Assembly (NCBI GenBank): GCA_036503065.1
Contig: DASXXM010000151.1
Coordinates: forward strand, 1-64,000
Reading direction: 5' to 3'
From: DATEPR01 sp036503065
GTDB taxonomy: Bacteria > Actinomycetota > Actinomycetes > Mycobacteriales > Pseudonocardiaceae
Length of the DNA: 64,000 nt
This document shows positions 44,076-53,900 of the stretch, piece by piece. The notes under the pieces were generated by a model. The model saw nothing but the letters and a program-made list of their open reading frames with translations. It searched no databases and was not told the origin of the DNA. Each line of letters begins with the position of its first letter. The stretch's first letter is position 1. Made by a program: the position numbers and the translations under genes.

Positions 44076-44981
44076 TTGAGACTCGCCACGATCAGCACCA
44101 GTGACGGTCCCCGCCTGCACGTGCGCGGACGCTCCGGCTACGTCGATGTCGCGACCGAATCGGGCGAAGCGGAACTGCGCGACCTGACCGGATTCCTGGC
44201 CGGCGGCGCCGCCGCTGCCGACCTGGTGGCGCGACTGTCCCAGCTGGACGGACGGGAGTACGCCGAGTCCGAACTCGCCGCGGCGGTCCCGGAGCCGAAC
44301 CGGATTCTGTGCCTCGGGCTGAACTACCGCGAGCACGCCCTCGAGGGCGGCCGTGCGGTGCCGTCGTGGCCCGAGTCGTTCGTGCGCGGGCGCGGCAGCG
44401 TGCTGGCACCGTTCGCGGACCTGGTCAAACCCGCTTTCTGCCAGGGTTTCGACTACGAGGGCGAACTCGGCGTGGTGATCGGCCGGGGCGGGCGTTACCT
44501 GTCCGCCGACAAGGCACTGGACGCCGTCGCCGGCTTCACCGTGCTCAACGACGCGTCCGCACGCGAATGGCAGCGCGCCGGCAGCCAGTGGACGCCGGGC
44601 AAGAACTTCGACGGCTCCATGCCGATCGGACCCGAACTGGTGACCAGCGACGAACTGGACGCCACGGACCTCGCGCTGACCACCCGGCTCAACGGCAACG
44701 TCATGCAGGCCGCCCGCACCGCACAGATGATCGTCGACATCGCGAGCGCCATCGAGTTCTTCTCCTCCTTCACCACCCTGATGCCCGGCGACGTGATCGC
44801 CACCGGCACCCCGGGCGGCGTCGGGTTCGCCCGCACACCACCGGTCTGGCTGATGCCGGGCGACGTCGTCGAGGTCGAGATCGAGGGCATCGGCACCATC
44901 CGCAACACCGTCGTCGCCGAACAGCACGCACCCAGCGACTGGCGCTGGGCTCCGGTCGCCGCAACCACGGGTGTGTTGTGA
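44076..44981 (+). CDS. Fumarylacetoacetate hydrolase-family enzyme
   Basis: 301 residues. The family core begins RILCLGLNYREHALE, with metal ligands in GFDYEGELGVVIG and the later DASAREWQ, and the closing MPGDVIATGTPGGVGFAR. Members hydrolyse or decarboxylate acylpyruvates and related dioates in aromatic-acid breakdown. The TTG start at 44076 has GGGAGGA upstream. It is the first gene of an operon with a branched-chain-type ABC importer, so it probably degrades the imported acid. Confidence 0.9.
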   Translation: MRLATISTSDGPRLHVRGRSGYVDVATESGEAELRDLTGFLAGGAAAADLVARLSQLDGREYAESELAAAVPEPNRILCLGLNYREHALEGGRAVPSWPESFVRGRGSVLAPFADLVKPAFCQGFDYEGELGVVIGRGGRYLSADKALDAVAGFTVLNDASAREWQRAGSQWTPGKNFDGSMPIGPELVTSDELDATDLALTTRLNGNVMQAARTAQMIVDIASAIEFFSSFTTLMPGDVIATGTPGGVGFARTPPVWLMPGDVVEVEIEGIGTIRNTVVAEQHAPSDWRWAPVAATTGVL

Positions 44982-45017
44982 CGACCTGACCGAACGAAAG
45001 CGGAGGGAGTCGACGCC

Positions 45018-46313
45018 ATGAGACGACGACTGGCGGCCGTGACAGCGATGGCGGCGGTGGCGCTCGCGGCCTGCGGGAGCACGTCGTCGGGCGGCGGCAG
45101 CGGTGGCAGTGGCCCGCTCACCATCGCCGACCTCGCGCCGTTCACCGGACCGGACGCCAACCTCGGGCCGATCTACCTGGCCTCCTGCTTCGGCGCGACC
45201 AGGGCCATCAACAACGCGGGCGGCGTGCTCGGCCACACGGTCAACTGCAAGTCCGTGGACACCAGGGGCGACCCCGCCGACGCGGTCCCGGCCACCCGGC
45301 AGATGTTCGCCAGCACCAGCAACCTCGCGCTGGTGATCGGCGTGACGTCGGACGAGGCGGCGTCGGTGGTGCCGATCATCAACTCGAACAAGACCGTCGT
45401 GTTCGGCATGACCGGCCAGTCCGAGTTCGACAGCACCCACTTCGACTACTTCTACCGGCTGGTCGCGCCCGACCTGGACGAGTCGTACGCGATGGTCGCC
45501 ATCGCCAGACAGAAGCACTACTCGAAGATCGCGCTGGCGTTCGGCAACGACATCGGCTCGCAGACCTTCGTCGCGCCTGCCGTCAGCGCCGTCAAGAAGG
45601 CCGGCATGACGCTGGTGGACAACGAAACGCTGGACCTGCACGCGACCACGTTCCGCACCGAGGCGGCCAAGATCGTCGCCGCGCACCCGGACGTCATCCT
45701 GACCGAGGCGCTCGGCGCCACCGCGGCCAGCTTCCTGAGTGAGGTCAAGCAGCTCAACGGCGGCACGATGATCCCGATCATCGGCACGTCGGCCACCATC
45801 GACCCGGCCTGGTACTCGTCGGTTTCCGGCGCGATCGGCGCGAGCACCCTGACCAGCAGCTACGTGGCCGACAACCTGGTGGTCGAGTCGACCGGGGCCG
45901 GGTACCTGGCCTTCTCGCAGAACCTGTTGGCGGAGAAGGGAAAGGTCGGCAACACCGGTAACTTCGACACCTATCTGACCGCGCCCGGCGCCGTGCACCT
46001 GTACGACGGGATCAACCTGGCGGCGCTGGCGATGATCGAGGCGAAGAGCACCGACGCCACGGTGTTCCGGCCGTTCGTCGAGAAGATCGGCAACGGTGTG
46101 CCGGGCGCCACCGTGGTGACCTCGTTCGCCGACGGTGTCGCTGCGCTCAAGGCGGGCAAGACCATCCGGTACGTCGGTCCTGGCGGTCCGACCAACTTCG
46201 ACAGCTTCCACGACTCGACCGGACTGTTCGAAGTGGACACCTACGACGCCACCGGTCAGGTCAAGGTGGTCGGGACGTTGACACCGCAAGAGCTGCGGGC
46301 GCTGGCGGGATGA
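45018..46313 (+). CDS. livK: Substrate-binding lipoprotein of a branched-chain-type ABC importer
   Basis: 431 residues. The lipoprotein signal peptide has the lipobox LAAC near residue 19 after a basic start MRRRLAAV, then a Ser/Gly linker. The body is a Peripla_BP_6 fold (IADLAPFTGPDANLGPIYLA, VIGVTSDEAASVVPI, GQSEFDSTHFDYFYR). It captures an amino or organic acid for the permease genes that follow. Its stop overlaps the LivH ATG. The gene symbol reflects family only; the substrate is probably not leucine, given the FAH-family neighbour. Confidence 0.92.
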   Translation: MRRRLAAVTAMAAVALAACGSTSSGGGSGGSGPLTIADLAPFTGPDANLGPIYLASCFGATRAINNAGGVLGHTVNCKSVDTRGDPADAVPATRQMFASTSNLALVIGVTSDEAASVVPIINSNKTVVFGMTGQSEFDSTHFDYFYRLVAPDLDESYAMVAIARQKHYSKIALAFGNDIGSQTFVAPAVSAVKKAGMTLVDNETLDLHATTFRTEAAKIVAAHPDVILTEALGATAASFLSEVKQLNGGTMIPIIGTSATIDPAWYSSVSGAIGASTLTSSYVADNLVVESTGAGYLAFSQNLLAEKGKVGNTGNFDTYLTAPGAVHLYDGINLAALAMIEAKSTDATVFRPFVEKIGNGVPGATVVTSFADGVAALKAGKTIRYVGPGGPTNFDSFHDSTGLFEVDTYDATGQVKVVGTLTPQELRALAG

Positions 46314-47176
46314 ACCTGCTGCTGGCGTCGCTCGGCTTCGGGCTGGTGACCGCGGCCGTACTCGCGATCGCCTCGGTCGGGTTCACCATGCAGTTCGCGG
46401 TCACCGACGTGCTGAACCTGGCCTACGGCGCGGTGATGATCGTCTGCGCCTACGTCGCCTACGCCGTCAACCAGGCCGGGATCTCGGTCTGGCTCGGCGT
46501 CGCGGTCGCCGCGGTGCTCGGTGCGCTGATCTCGGTGGCGCTGAACCGGGGCGTCTACACGCCGTTCCAGCGCAGGGGCACCTCGCCGATCGCGATCGTC
46601 ATCGTGTCGCTCGGCCTGACCCTGATCCTGGAGTTCGGCCTGCAGGCGGTCGTCGGCGGCAACAACGTGTCCTACCGGGTCAGCCAGGGACCGACCCTGC
46701 ACGTGGGTGGGCTGCAACTGACCGTGGTGCAGTTGGTGATCATCGGGTTGAGCCTGGTCGCGATGCTGTCCGTGCACACGCTGCTGGCGTTCACCAAGCT
46801 GGGCAAGGCGATGCGGGCCACGGCGGCGGACAGGTCGCTGGCCCGCACCTGTGGCATCCGGACCGATCGGGTGGTCACCGTCACCTGGCTGCTCTCCGGT
46901 GCGCTGTGCGGCATCGGTGGCGCGGTCTTCGCCCTTGACGCGGGCAGTTTCGGCGCCACCAGCACGGACCTGTTCCTGGTGCTGATCCTGGCCGCGGTGT
47001 TTCTCGGCGGCCCCGGCCAGTCCTACGGCGCGATGCTGGGCGCGCTGGTGATCGGGATCGGCACGGAGGTCAGCGCCGCGTACATCACGCCGGAATACAA
47101 GGACGTGGTGGCGTTCGTGCTGCTGCTGATCATGCTGGCGGTGCGCCCGACGGGCCTGCTCGGCTCGCGAGCCTGA
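46310..47176 (+). CDS. livH: LivH-type ABC importer permease
   Basis: 288 residues with about eight membrane segments. The LivH-family start has TMQFAVTDVLNLAYGAVMI. The EAA-like coupling region is KAMRATAADRSLARTCGI with ILAAVFLGGPGQSYGAMLGA later. It pairs with the LivM part of the next protein. Confidence 0.93.
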   Translation: MNLLLASLGFGLVTAAVLAIASVGFTMQFAVTDVLNLAYGAVMIVCAYVAYAVNQAGISVWLGVAVAAVLGALISVALNRGVYTPFQRRGTSPIAIVIVSLGLTLILEFGLQAVVGGNNVSYRVSQGPTLHVGGLQLTVVQLVIIGLSLVAMLSVHTLLAFTKLGKAMRATAADRSLARTCGIRTDRVVTVTWLLSGALCGIGGAVFALDAGSFGATSTDLFLVLILAAVFLGGPGQSYGAMLGALVIGIGTEVSAAYITPEYKDVVAFVLLLIMLAVRPTGLLGSRA

Positions 47177-47185
47177 GGGGGACGC

Positions 47186-49015
47186 GTGAGTAGCGGAATC
47201 GTCTTCTACCTCACCACGCTGCTGGTCTACGCGGGCGTGGACATCCTGGCGTGCCTCGGCCTGAGCCAGCAGTTCGGCGTTGCGGGGGTGACCAACTTCG
47301 GCTTCATCATCTTCCAGGCCGCAGGCGCCTACGCCGCGTCGGTGCTGTCGCTGCCCGGTGACGGTGCCAACGGCGGTTTCCAGAGCTATCTCGGTGGCTG
47401 GTCGCTGCCGTTTCCGCTGCCGTGGCTGGGTGCCGCGTTGGTCGGCGGGCTGCTGGCGGTGCCGTTCACGTTCCTGGTCGGCAGGCGGCTGCGGGGTGAC
47501 TTCGCCGCGATCGGACTGCTCGTCACGGCGGTGATGGCGAACCTGCTGATCACCAACTACCGGCCGCTGTTCAACGGCTCGGCCGGCCTGTCGCTGGTGC
47601 CCGCGCCGCTGCAGGACCGGTTCAACCCGCAGTTGGTCGGCTACCAGTGGGGATACGCGGCCGCGGCACTCGTGCTGGCACTCCTGGTCTACCTGTTCCT
47701 GCGGCGGGTCACCGAATCGCCGTACGGGCGAACGCTGCGTGCCATGCGCGACAACGACGTGGTGGCCGACTCGCTGGGCAAGAACCTCGTCGCGCTGCGG
47801 CTGGCGATGCTGGTGCTCGGCGGCGCGGTCGCCGGGCTGTCCGGCGGCATCCTGGTCGGGTTCATCAACCTGTGGGCGCCGTCGGGCTGGACCTATGCGG
47901 AGACCATCGTGCTGTTCGCGGCGGTCATCATCGGCGGCGCCGGCAATCACCGGGGCGCGGTGCTCGGCGCGCTGCTGGTGCCGCTGCTGTTCGAGGAACT
48001 GACCAGGTTCATCCCGGCGTTCGGGCCACCGGGGCTGATTCCCGCGTTGCAGTGGGTGGCCATCGGGCTGTTGATCGTGGTGTTCCTCTGGTTCCGGCCC
48101 CAGGGCGTGCTGCCGGAACGACGTCGGGTCACCACACGCTTCGCCACCGCGCCAACCGTTGTCGCGGACGAGGACGACTGGGTGTTGCCGGGCGCGGTCA
48201 CGCCGGACCCGGCGAAGCTCAGCGTGGTGATCTCCGATCCGATACCGACCGAGCCGTCCGAGGTGGTCCTGCGGGCGGATGCGTTGACCCGCACGTTCGA
48301 CGGGGTCGCGGTGGTGTCCGGCGTGACGTTCGAACTGCGGCGGGGCCGGCTGACCGGACTGATCGGACCGAACGGGGCCGGCAAGTCCACCACACTGGCC
48401 ATGCTGGCCGGCACTCTCGCGGCGACATCGGGTCGGGTGCTGTTCGACGGCCGGGACGTGACCCGGCTGCCGGCGTTCCGGCGGGCACGTGGCGGGCTGC
48501 TGCGCACGTTCCAACTGGCCAGCGAGTTCAAGCGCCTCACCGTGCTGGAGAACCTGTTGTCCGCGGTGCCGCGCCAGCCGGGTGACACCTTCCACGGCGC
48601 GGTGCTGGGTCGCCGCTACTGGCGGGCCGCCGAGGAACGGGCGATCGACCGCGCCGAGGTGATGCTCGACGAATTCGGGCTGGCCGGCTACGCCAACCAG
48701 TACGCGGGCGATCTCAGCGGCGGGCAGCGGCGGCTGGTGGAGATCATGCGGGCGCTGATGGCCGAGCCGTCCGTGCTGTTGCTGGACGAACCGGTCGCCG
48801 GCGTGCATCCGCATCTCGCGCACGAGATCGGCGAGCACCTGCTGCGGCTGTGCGCCGGCGGAATGACGATCATGATGGTCGAGCACGAACTCGCGATCAT
48901 GGACGAGTTCTGCGACCCGGTGGTGGTGATGGCCGAGGGGCAGGTGCTGGCGGAGGGCACCATGCAGGTGTTGCGTGGCCGTTCCGACGTCGTGGAGGCA
49001 TATCTTGTCGGCTGA
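47186..49015 (+). CDS. LivM-LivG fusion: ABC importer permease joined to ATPase
   Basis: 609 residues. Residues 1-310 form the LivM permease (NFGFIIFQAAGAYAA, coupling region TLRAMRDNDVVADSLGKN). After a linker the LivG ATPase runs from about residue 350 to the end, with Walker A GPNGAGKST near 393, signature LSGGQRR near 510 and Walker B LLLDEP near 531; it ends with the LivG-typical MMVEHELAIMDEFCD. The two are usually separate genes, though fusions are known. GTG 47186 follows GAGGGG. Confidence 0.94.
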   Translation: MSSGIVFYLTTLLVYAGVDILACLGLSQQFGVAGVTNFGFIIFQAAGAYAASVLSLPGDGANGGFQSYLGGWSLPFPLPWLGAALVGGLLAVPFTFLVGRRLRGDFAAIGLLVTAVMANLLITNYRPLFNGSAGLSLVPAPLQDRFNPQLVGYQWGYAAAALVLALLVYLFLRRVTESPYGRTLRAMRDNDVVADSLGKNLVALRLAMLVLGGAVAGLSGGILVGFINLWAPSGWTYAETIVLFAAVIIGGAGNHRGAVLGALLVPLLFEELTRFIPAFGPPGLIPALQWVAIGLLIVVFLWFRPQGVLPERRRVTTRFATAPTVVADEDDWVLPGAVTPDPAKLSVVISDPIPTEPSEVVLRADALTRTFDGVAVVSGVTFELRRGRLTGLIGPNGAGKSTTLAMLAGTLAATSGRVLFDGRDVTRLPAFRRARGGLLRTFQLASEFKRLTVLENLLSAVPRQPGDTFHGAVLGRRYWRAAEERAIDRAEVMLDEFGLAGYANQYAGDLSGGQRRLVEIMRALMAEPSVLLLDEPVAGVHPHLAHEIGEHLLRLCAGGMTIMMVEHELAIMDEFCDPVVVMAEGQVLAEGTMQVLRGRSDVVEAYLVG

Positions 49016-49763
49016 CGTGATTCCGTTGTCCACGAAGCGCGGCGCCGCACTGCGGACCGTGGCGCTCAGTGCCGGTTACGGCGGCCGGCCGGTCGTGCAC
49101 GGCGTGTCGATCGACGTGGCGCCCGGCCAGGTGGTGTCCATCGTCGGGCCCAACGGTTCCGGCAAGTCGACGCTGCTCAAAGGGATCGTCGGCGTGGTGC
49201 GGGTGTTGTCCGGCCAGGTGCTGCTCGGCGGTGCCGACATCACGAACCGGCCGCCGGAGTTCGTCGCCCGCGCCGGGGTGGGTTACGTCCCGCAGGTGGA
49301 CGACGTGTTCGGGCCGCTCTCGGTGCGGGAGAACCTGGAGATGGGCGGCTACCTGTTGCGCGGCAAGGAGATCCCCGGCCGGATCGACAGGGTGATCGGC
49401 TACTTTCCCGCGCTGGGCCCGTTGCTCGGCCGGCGGGCCGGCAAGCTGTCCGGCGGGGAACGGAAGATGCTGGCGATGGGCCGGGTGCTGATGCTGCAGC
49501 CCGCGCTGTTCGTGCTCGACGAGCCGACGGCGAACCTGGCGCCCGCGATCGCCAGGCGGCTGCTGCACGAGCACGTGCGCCAACTGTCCGTGGACGGCGC
49601 GTCGGTGCTCATCGTGGAGCAGCGCGCCAAGGCGGTACTGGAGATCTCCGACCACACCTACGTGCTGGCCGGCGGCCGGCTGCGGATGGCGGGGAGTCCG
49701 GCGGAACTGGCCGACAGCCCGGAATTCGTCAGCTCCTTCCTGGGTGGCGGCCCGACGCTGTGA
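49005..49763 (+). CDS. livF: LivF-type ABC importer ATPase
   Basis: 252 residues: Walker A GPNGSGKST, signature LSGGERK, Walker B FVLDEP and the LivF-typical LIVEQRAKAVLEISDHTYVL. TTG 49005 is chosen because GGAGG lies 6 bases upstream; GTG 49017 is possible. It overlaps the end of the fused LivM-LivG gene by 11 bases and completes the importer. Confidence 0.93.
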   Translation: MSADVIPLSTKRGAALRTVALSAGYGGRPVVHGVSIDVAPGQVVSIVGPNGSGKSTLLKGIVGVVRVLSGQVLLGGADITNRPPEFVARAGVGYVPQVDDVFGPLSVRENLEMGGYLLRGKEIPGRIDRVIGYFPALGPLLGRRAGKLSGGERKMLAMGRVLMLQPALFVLDEPTANLAPAIARRLLHEHVRQLSVDGASVLIVEQRAKAVLEISDHTYVLAGGRLRMAGSPAELADSPEFVSSFLGGGPTL

Positions 49764-49812
49764 CATGGCGCGCTGGCGCGCGCGGGTCGTCGGGTCTGGG
49801 ATCATCGTCGCC

Positions 49813-50433
49813 ATGGCAGCAGCGTTTCCGTACCGGCAGGTTCGGGCGGAGCACGACGACGACACGATCACCGTCTACCAGGCCTACCCGCCCGGCATCG
49901 CCGATGCCGCGCTCGCGGCCGGCACCTTCGTGGCGCCGTTCAAACGGGAGCGGATGACCTGGATCAAGCCGTCGTTCCTGTGGATGGCGTACCGCTCCGG
50001 CTGGGCCGGTAAGCCCGGCCAGGAACGGGTGCTCGCGGTGCGCCTGCGCCGGGACGGCTTCGCCTGGGCGCTGGCGCATTCCTGCCTGAGCCACTACGAC
50101 CCCGACACCCACGCCGACCAGGCAGCCTGGTCGCGACGACTGCGCGAGTCGCCGGTGCGCATCCAGTGGGATCCGGAACGGGGCCTGCACCACGAACCGC
50201 TGGCCCACCGGGCCATTCAGGTCGGCCTGCGCGACGATGCCGTGCACCGCTACGTCGACGAGTGGATCGTGTCGATCGCCGACCTGACCCCACTCACCAG
50301 GACGATCGCCGACCTGGTCGAGATAGGCCGCCTGGACGAGGCCCGCGCGCAGCTGCCGGCGGAGCCGGCCTACCCGCTGCCCGCGGACCTCGCCGAGATC
50401 ATCGGCGCGACCCCGGTCACGGATCGACGGTGA
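49813..50433 (+). CDS. DUF4291-family protein
   Basis: 206 residues matching the DUF4291 pattern: ITVYQAYPPGIADAAL, PFKRERMTWIKPSFLWMAYR, then RAIQVGL. Function unknown. ATG 49813 is preferred over upstream in-frame starts that overlap livF. Its 3' end overlaps by 17 bases the end of the convergent candidate immunity gene. Confidence 0.88.
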   Translation: MAAAFPYRQVRAEHDDDTITVYQAYPPGIADAALAAGTFVAPFKRERMTWIKPSFLWMAYRSGWAGKPGQERVLAVRLRRDGFAWALAHSCLSHYDPDTHADQAAWSRRLRESPVRIQWDPERGLHHEPLAHRAIQVGLRDDAVHRYVDEWIVSIADLTPLTRTIADLVEIGRLDEARAQLPAEPAYPLPADLAEIIGATPVTDRR

Positions 50434-50923
50434 CCAGGCGCGCCCCGGCCGCGCGCAGCAGCCACTCCAGCGAGCCGACCGGCGCAGGCCAGGTGTCCAC
50501 CTGGATCCGGATGCGCAACCGCGTCGCGTCGCGGACTTCGGCGTCCCACCAGAACCAGTGACGATCGTCCGGATCGAACCAGAAGATCCAGTCGCCGACC
50601 GACCACGGCTTCTCGCTCGCCGCGTCGGCAAGCCGTTCCTGGTACGACATCGCCTCCCACCGTGCGCGATACCGCTCGACCTCGTCCGGAGTCGGCTCCG
50701 GTGCGCTCGCGGCCACGAACCAGTCCGGCAGCAGCGCCACCCATTCCTCGTCGGTGGGCCATTCGCCGTCGGAGTGGTCGAGCACGACGGTCAGCACCTC
50801 GCGGCACCGGGCGAGCACCTGCGCCGCGTCGTCGCACACCGCGTCCACCGCGACCAGGTTCCCATCCGGTTCTTCGCCCGGAAGCGGCCCGTCGACCACG
50901 CGCCGCCGCTCATCGGCCGTCAT
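50417..50923 (-). CDS. Candidate immunity protein for the Rhs toxin
   Basis: 168 residues, soluble, acidic and Trp-rich (WPTDEEWVALLPDWF, VGDWIFWFDPDDRHWFWWD). I recognise no family. It starts 10 bases after the Rhs toxin stop, on the same strand and in the position where polymorphic-toxin immunity genes lie; small size and acidity fit. The immunity role is inferred from position only. Confidence 0.7.
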   Translation of the reverse strand: MTADERRRVVDGPLPGEEPDGNLVAVDAVCDDAAQVLARCREVLTVVLDHSDGEWPTDEEWVALLPDWFVAASAPEPTPDEVERYRARWEAMSYQERLADAASEKPWSVGDWIFWFDPDDRHWFWWDAEVRDATRLRIRIQVDTWPAPVGSLEWLLRAAGARLVTVDP

Positions 50924-50933
50924 CGCCAGTCCC

Positions 50934-53900
50934 TCACGTGTTCTCGGGGACGAAGCCGTCCCACACCTTGCCGCTGCCCGGGATGATCGCGCCGCGCAGC
51001 GCGTCCAGGTGGCTCGAACGCAGACCGTACTGGTCGTCGGCCTTGGTCGGGTCGGCGATCACCGGTCTGGTCTTGCCGGGGTCGATTCGCTTGATGTCCC
51101 CCTCGCTGACCGCCTGCTGCCGAATCCCGTCGACGTAGCTGGCGGGCACCTGGAACGACTTGATCTGCGCGCCCTCCGCCCCCTGGTCGTAGCGCTTCTG
51201 CAGATACTCGTTGGCGCGCTTGGCCGAACCGAAGTTCAGGTAGAGCATCTTGTCCTGCGGGACCGTCGCGTTCCCCTGCGCGTCGACGTTCAGCAGGATG
51301 TTGCCCTCCTTGCCCTTGACCACTTTGCCGTCCGGGCCGACCTTCGGCGGCACCTCCACCCGGTACACCGTGGTGGTCTTGTTCGGACATTCCTCCGGCG
51401 CCAGTCCGCTGGGGTCGATCCAGTTGGTCGGGTTGGGCACGTACGCACGCGGGTTCGGGCTCGGCTGAAGGCCGAGCGGGTCCGTCGACGCGTAGCGGCC
51501 GGTCACCGGGTCGTAGTAGCGCTGCAGGTTGTAGTGCAGGCCGGTTTCCGGGTCGTGGTACTGCCCCGGAAAGCGCAGCGGCGTGTACACCGCGCCACCG
51601 GCGGCCTGCGCGCCCCAGAGGTTCGGCCTCGGCAGTTCGGCCAGATTGCCGTCGGTGTCGACCAGTTCGGTCGGGGTGCCGACCAGATCGGTCACGATGG
51701 CGTAGAACTGCTGGTCGACCCAGTTCGCGGGCGCGTCCCGCAGGGCGGCGCGCTCGCGCTGGCACAGCGCCCGGTAGCTGCCGGGGTCCCAGTCCCACAC
51801 CGTGGCCCGGCTGCCGTTGTGCACCTGTTCGATCAGCTCGTTGCCGTCCCAGGTGAACTCGGTCTGTTCGAGCACGCCGACCCCGTCGGGCGCGAGGCGC
51901 TGCTTGGCGATCCGGCGGCCGAACACGTCGTAGCGGTAGCGCCAGCGCTGCCCGTCCGGCGTGCGCACCGCGACCAGCCGGTCGTCGGAATTCCAACTGT
52001 AGTGCCAGTTCTGCGGCGCGGCGGACAGGGTTTTGCGCTGCCGCAACACGATCCGACCCTCGGCGTCGTGCTCGTAGCGCAGGTTGCCGGCACGGGTGAC
52101 CAGCGTGCCGGTGTAATCGCGTTGGCCGGCCCCGTCGGTCGCCTGGCCGGGCCCGGCGCCGGGCCAGTCCGCCCTGGTGATGTTGCCGGCCGGGTCGTAG
52201 TCGTAGCGTTCCGACCATCCCGTGCCACGGACCGCGGTGATCCGGCCGGCCGGATCGAGGTCGTAGCCGCGCGGGCCGGCGAGCTGATCCGCAACGCCGG
52301 CCAGGAAGCCGTCCTGGCGGTAGTGGTAGGCGCGCCGCTGCATGGTCCGCTGCGGCGTCGAACCACCGCCGGCCAGCACGGCCTGTGCGGTCAGGCGGTT
52401 GTTGGCGTCCCAGGTCTGGGTCAGCCGGACGCCCGCGCCGAGCTGTCGTTCGACCTCGCGGCCTGCCGCGTCGTAGCCGAAGCGGATGGTTCGGCCCGCC
52501 GTGTGCAGCGCGACCGGCCTGCTGTCGGCGTCGTACTCCCACCCGCTCTCCGCGCCGGACGGCGTCCGGCGCCGCACCCGCCTGCCGAGCACGTCGTACG
52601 CGGAGGCGACCACCCTGCCGTTGACGGTCTCGGTCAGCGGCCTGCCCAGCGGGTCGTAGCTGAAGGCCACCTCCGCGTCGGCGTTGCGGGCCAACAGGAT
52701 TCGCCCAGCCGGATCGTAGCCGAATGTACTGATCTCGTCGGCTGCCGCACGGCGCACCAGGCGACCCATCGGGTCGTAGTCGTACCGCGTTGTCTGTCCG
52801 GCGCCGTCGGTGTGCGCGACGAGCTGCCCGGCCGCGTCGTGCTGGTAGCGCCGCACGCGGCCGTTGAAGTCCGTCTCGGCCATCATGTTGCCGGCCGCGT
52901 CGTACTCGTACCGCCAGACGAGGCCCTGTTCGTTGGTGACCGAGACCAACCGCAGTTCGGTGTCGTATTCGTAGCCGAGCCTGCTGCCGTCCGGCCGGAT
53001 CTCGGTCACCGGCAGGTCGAAGTGCGCGATCTCGGTGCGGGTGACATTTCCTTGCGGGTCAACGGTTTCCCGCAGGTTGCCCTCGCCGTCGTAGACCCAC
53101 CGCTCGACCGTGCCGTCCGGCTGACGACGACGCAGCGGCTTGCCCTCGACGGTCCAGGACATCGTGGTCACCCCGCCGAGCGGATCGGTGACCGCGGTCA
53201 TCCGGCCGAACCGGTCGTAGGCGTAGCGGGTGGTCGCGCCGAGCGGATCGGTGACCGCGACCGGCAGGCCGACCGGACCGACCTCGAACCGCGTGGTGTT
53301 GCCCAGCGCGTCGGCGACCGCGGTCAGGTGACCGTGCTCGTCGTAGTCGTAGGTGGTGCGTGCGCCGGTCGGGTCGACCAGGGTGCCGAGCAGGCCGTCC
53401 GCCTGCCGGTACGCCCTCCCCCACACGGCGCCGTCCGGCTCGACGGTGGTGACCGGACGGCCCTGCGTGTCGTACTCGGTGATCGTCTGGGTGCCATCCG
53501 GCTGGGTGACGCGGGTGACGTTGCCGATCTCGTCGTAGTCGTACCGGACTGTTCGGCCGAGCGGATCAATGCGCGAGCGCAGGTTGCCGTAGCGGTCCCA
53601 GACGGACCGGGTCGTTGCGCCGAGCGGGTCGGTTTCCGCTGTCACGCGGAAGTTCTCGTCGAGCTGATAGGTGCTTGTGTGGCCGAGTGAGTTGGTCGCG
53701 GTGGTGGTCCGGTTGCCGGCGTCGTCGACCTGGTAGCCGAAGGCGTAGCTGAGGTAGTCCCCGGCGCCCCACGCCCGTACGCAGCGGTCCCGTTCGTCGT
53801 AGGCGTAGCGGTACCACATGCCGTTGCGGTCGTCCCACCGGATGATCCGGGCTGCCTCGTCGTAGCCGAACCGCAGTGGCTGTCCGGCGGAGTTCAGCAC

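Noticed and set aside
44070..46289. Long minus-strand frame opposite the FAH and binding-protein genes
   Set aside because: No domain motifs; the plus strand has a lipobox and family signatures.
46256..49033. Very long minus-strand frame (925 codons) opposite the Liv genes
   Set aside because: Composition is His/Arg/Gln-rich noise typical of the complement of GC-rich genes; the plus strand holds clear ABC importer domains.
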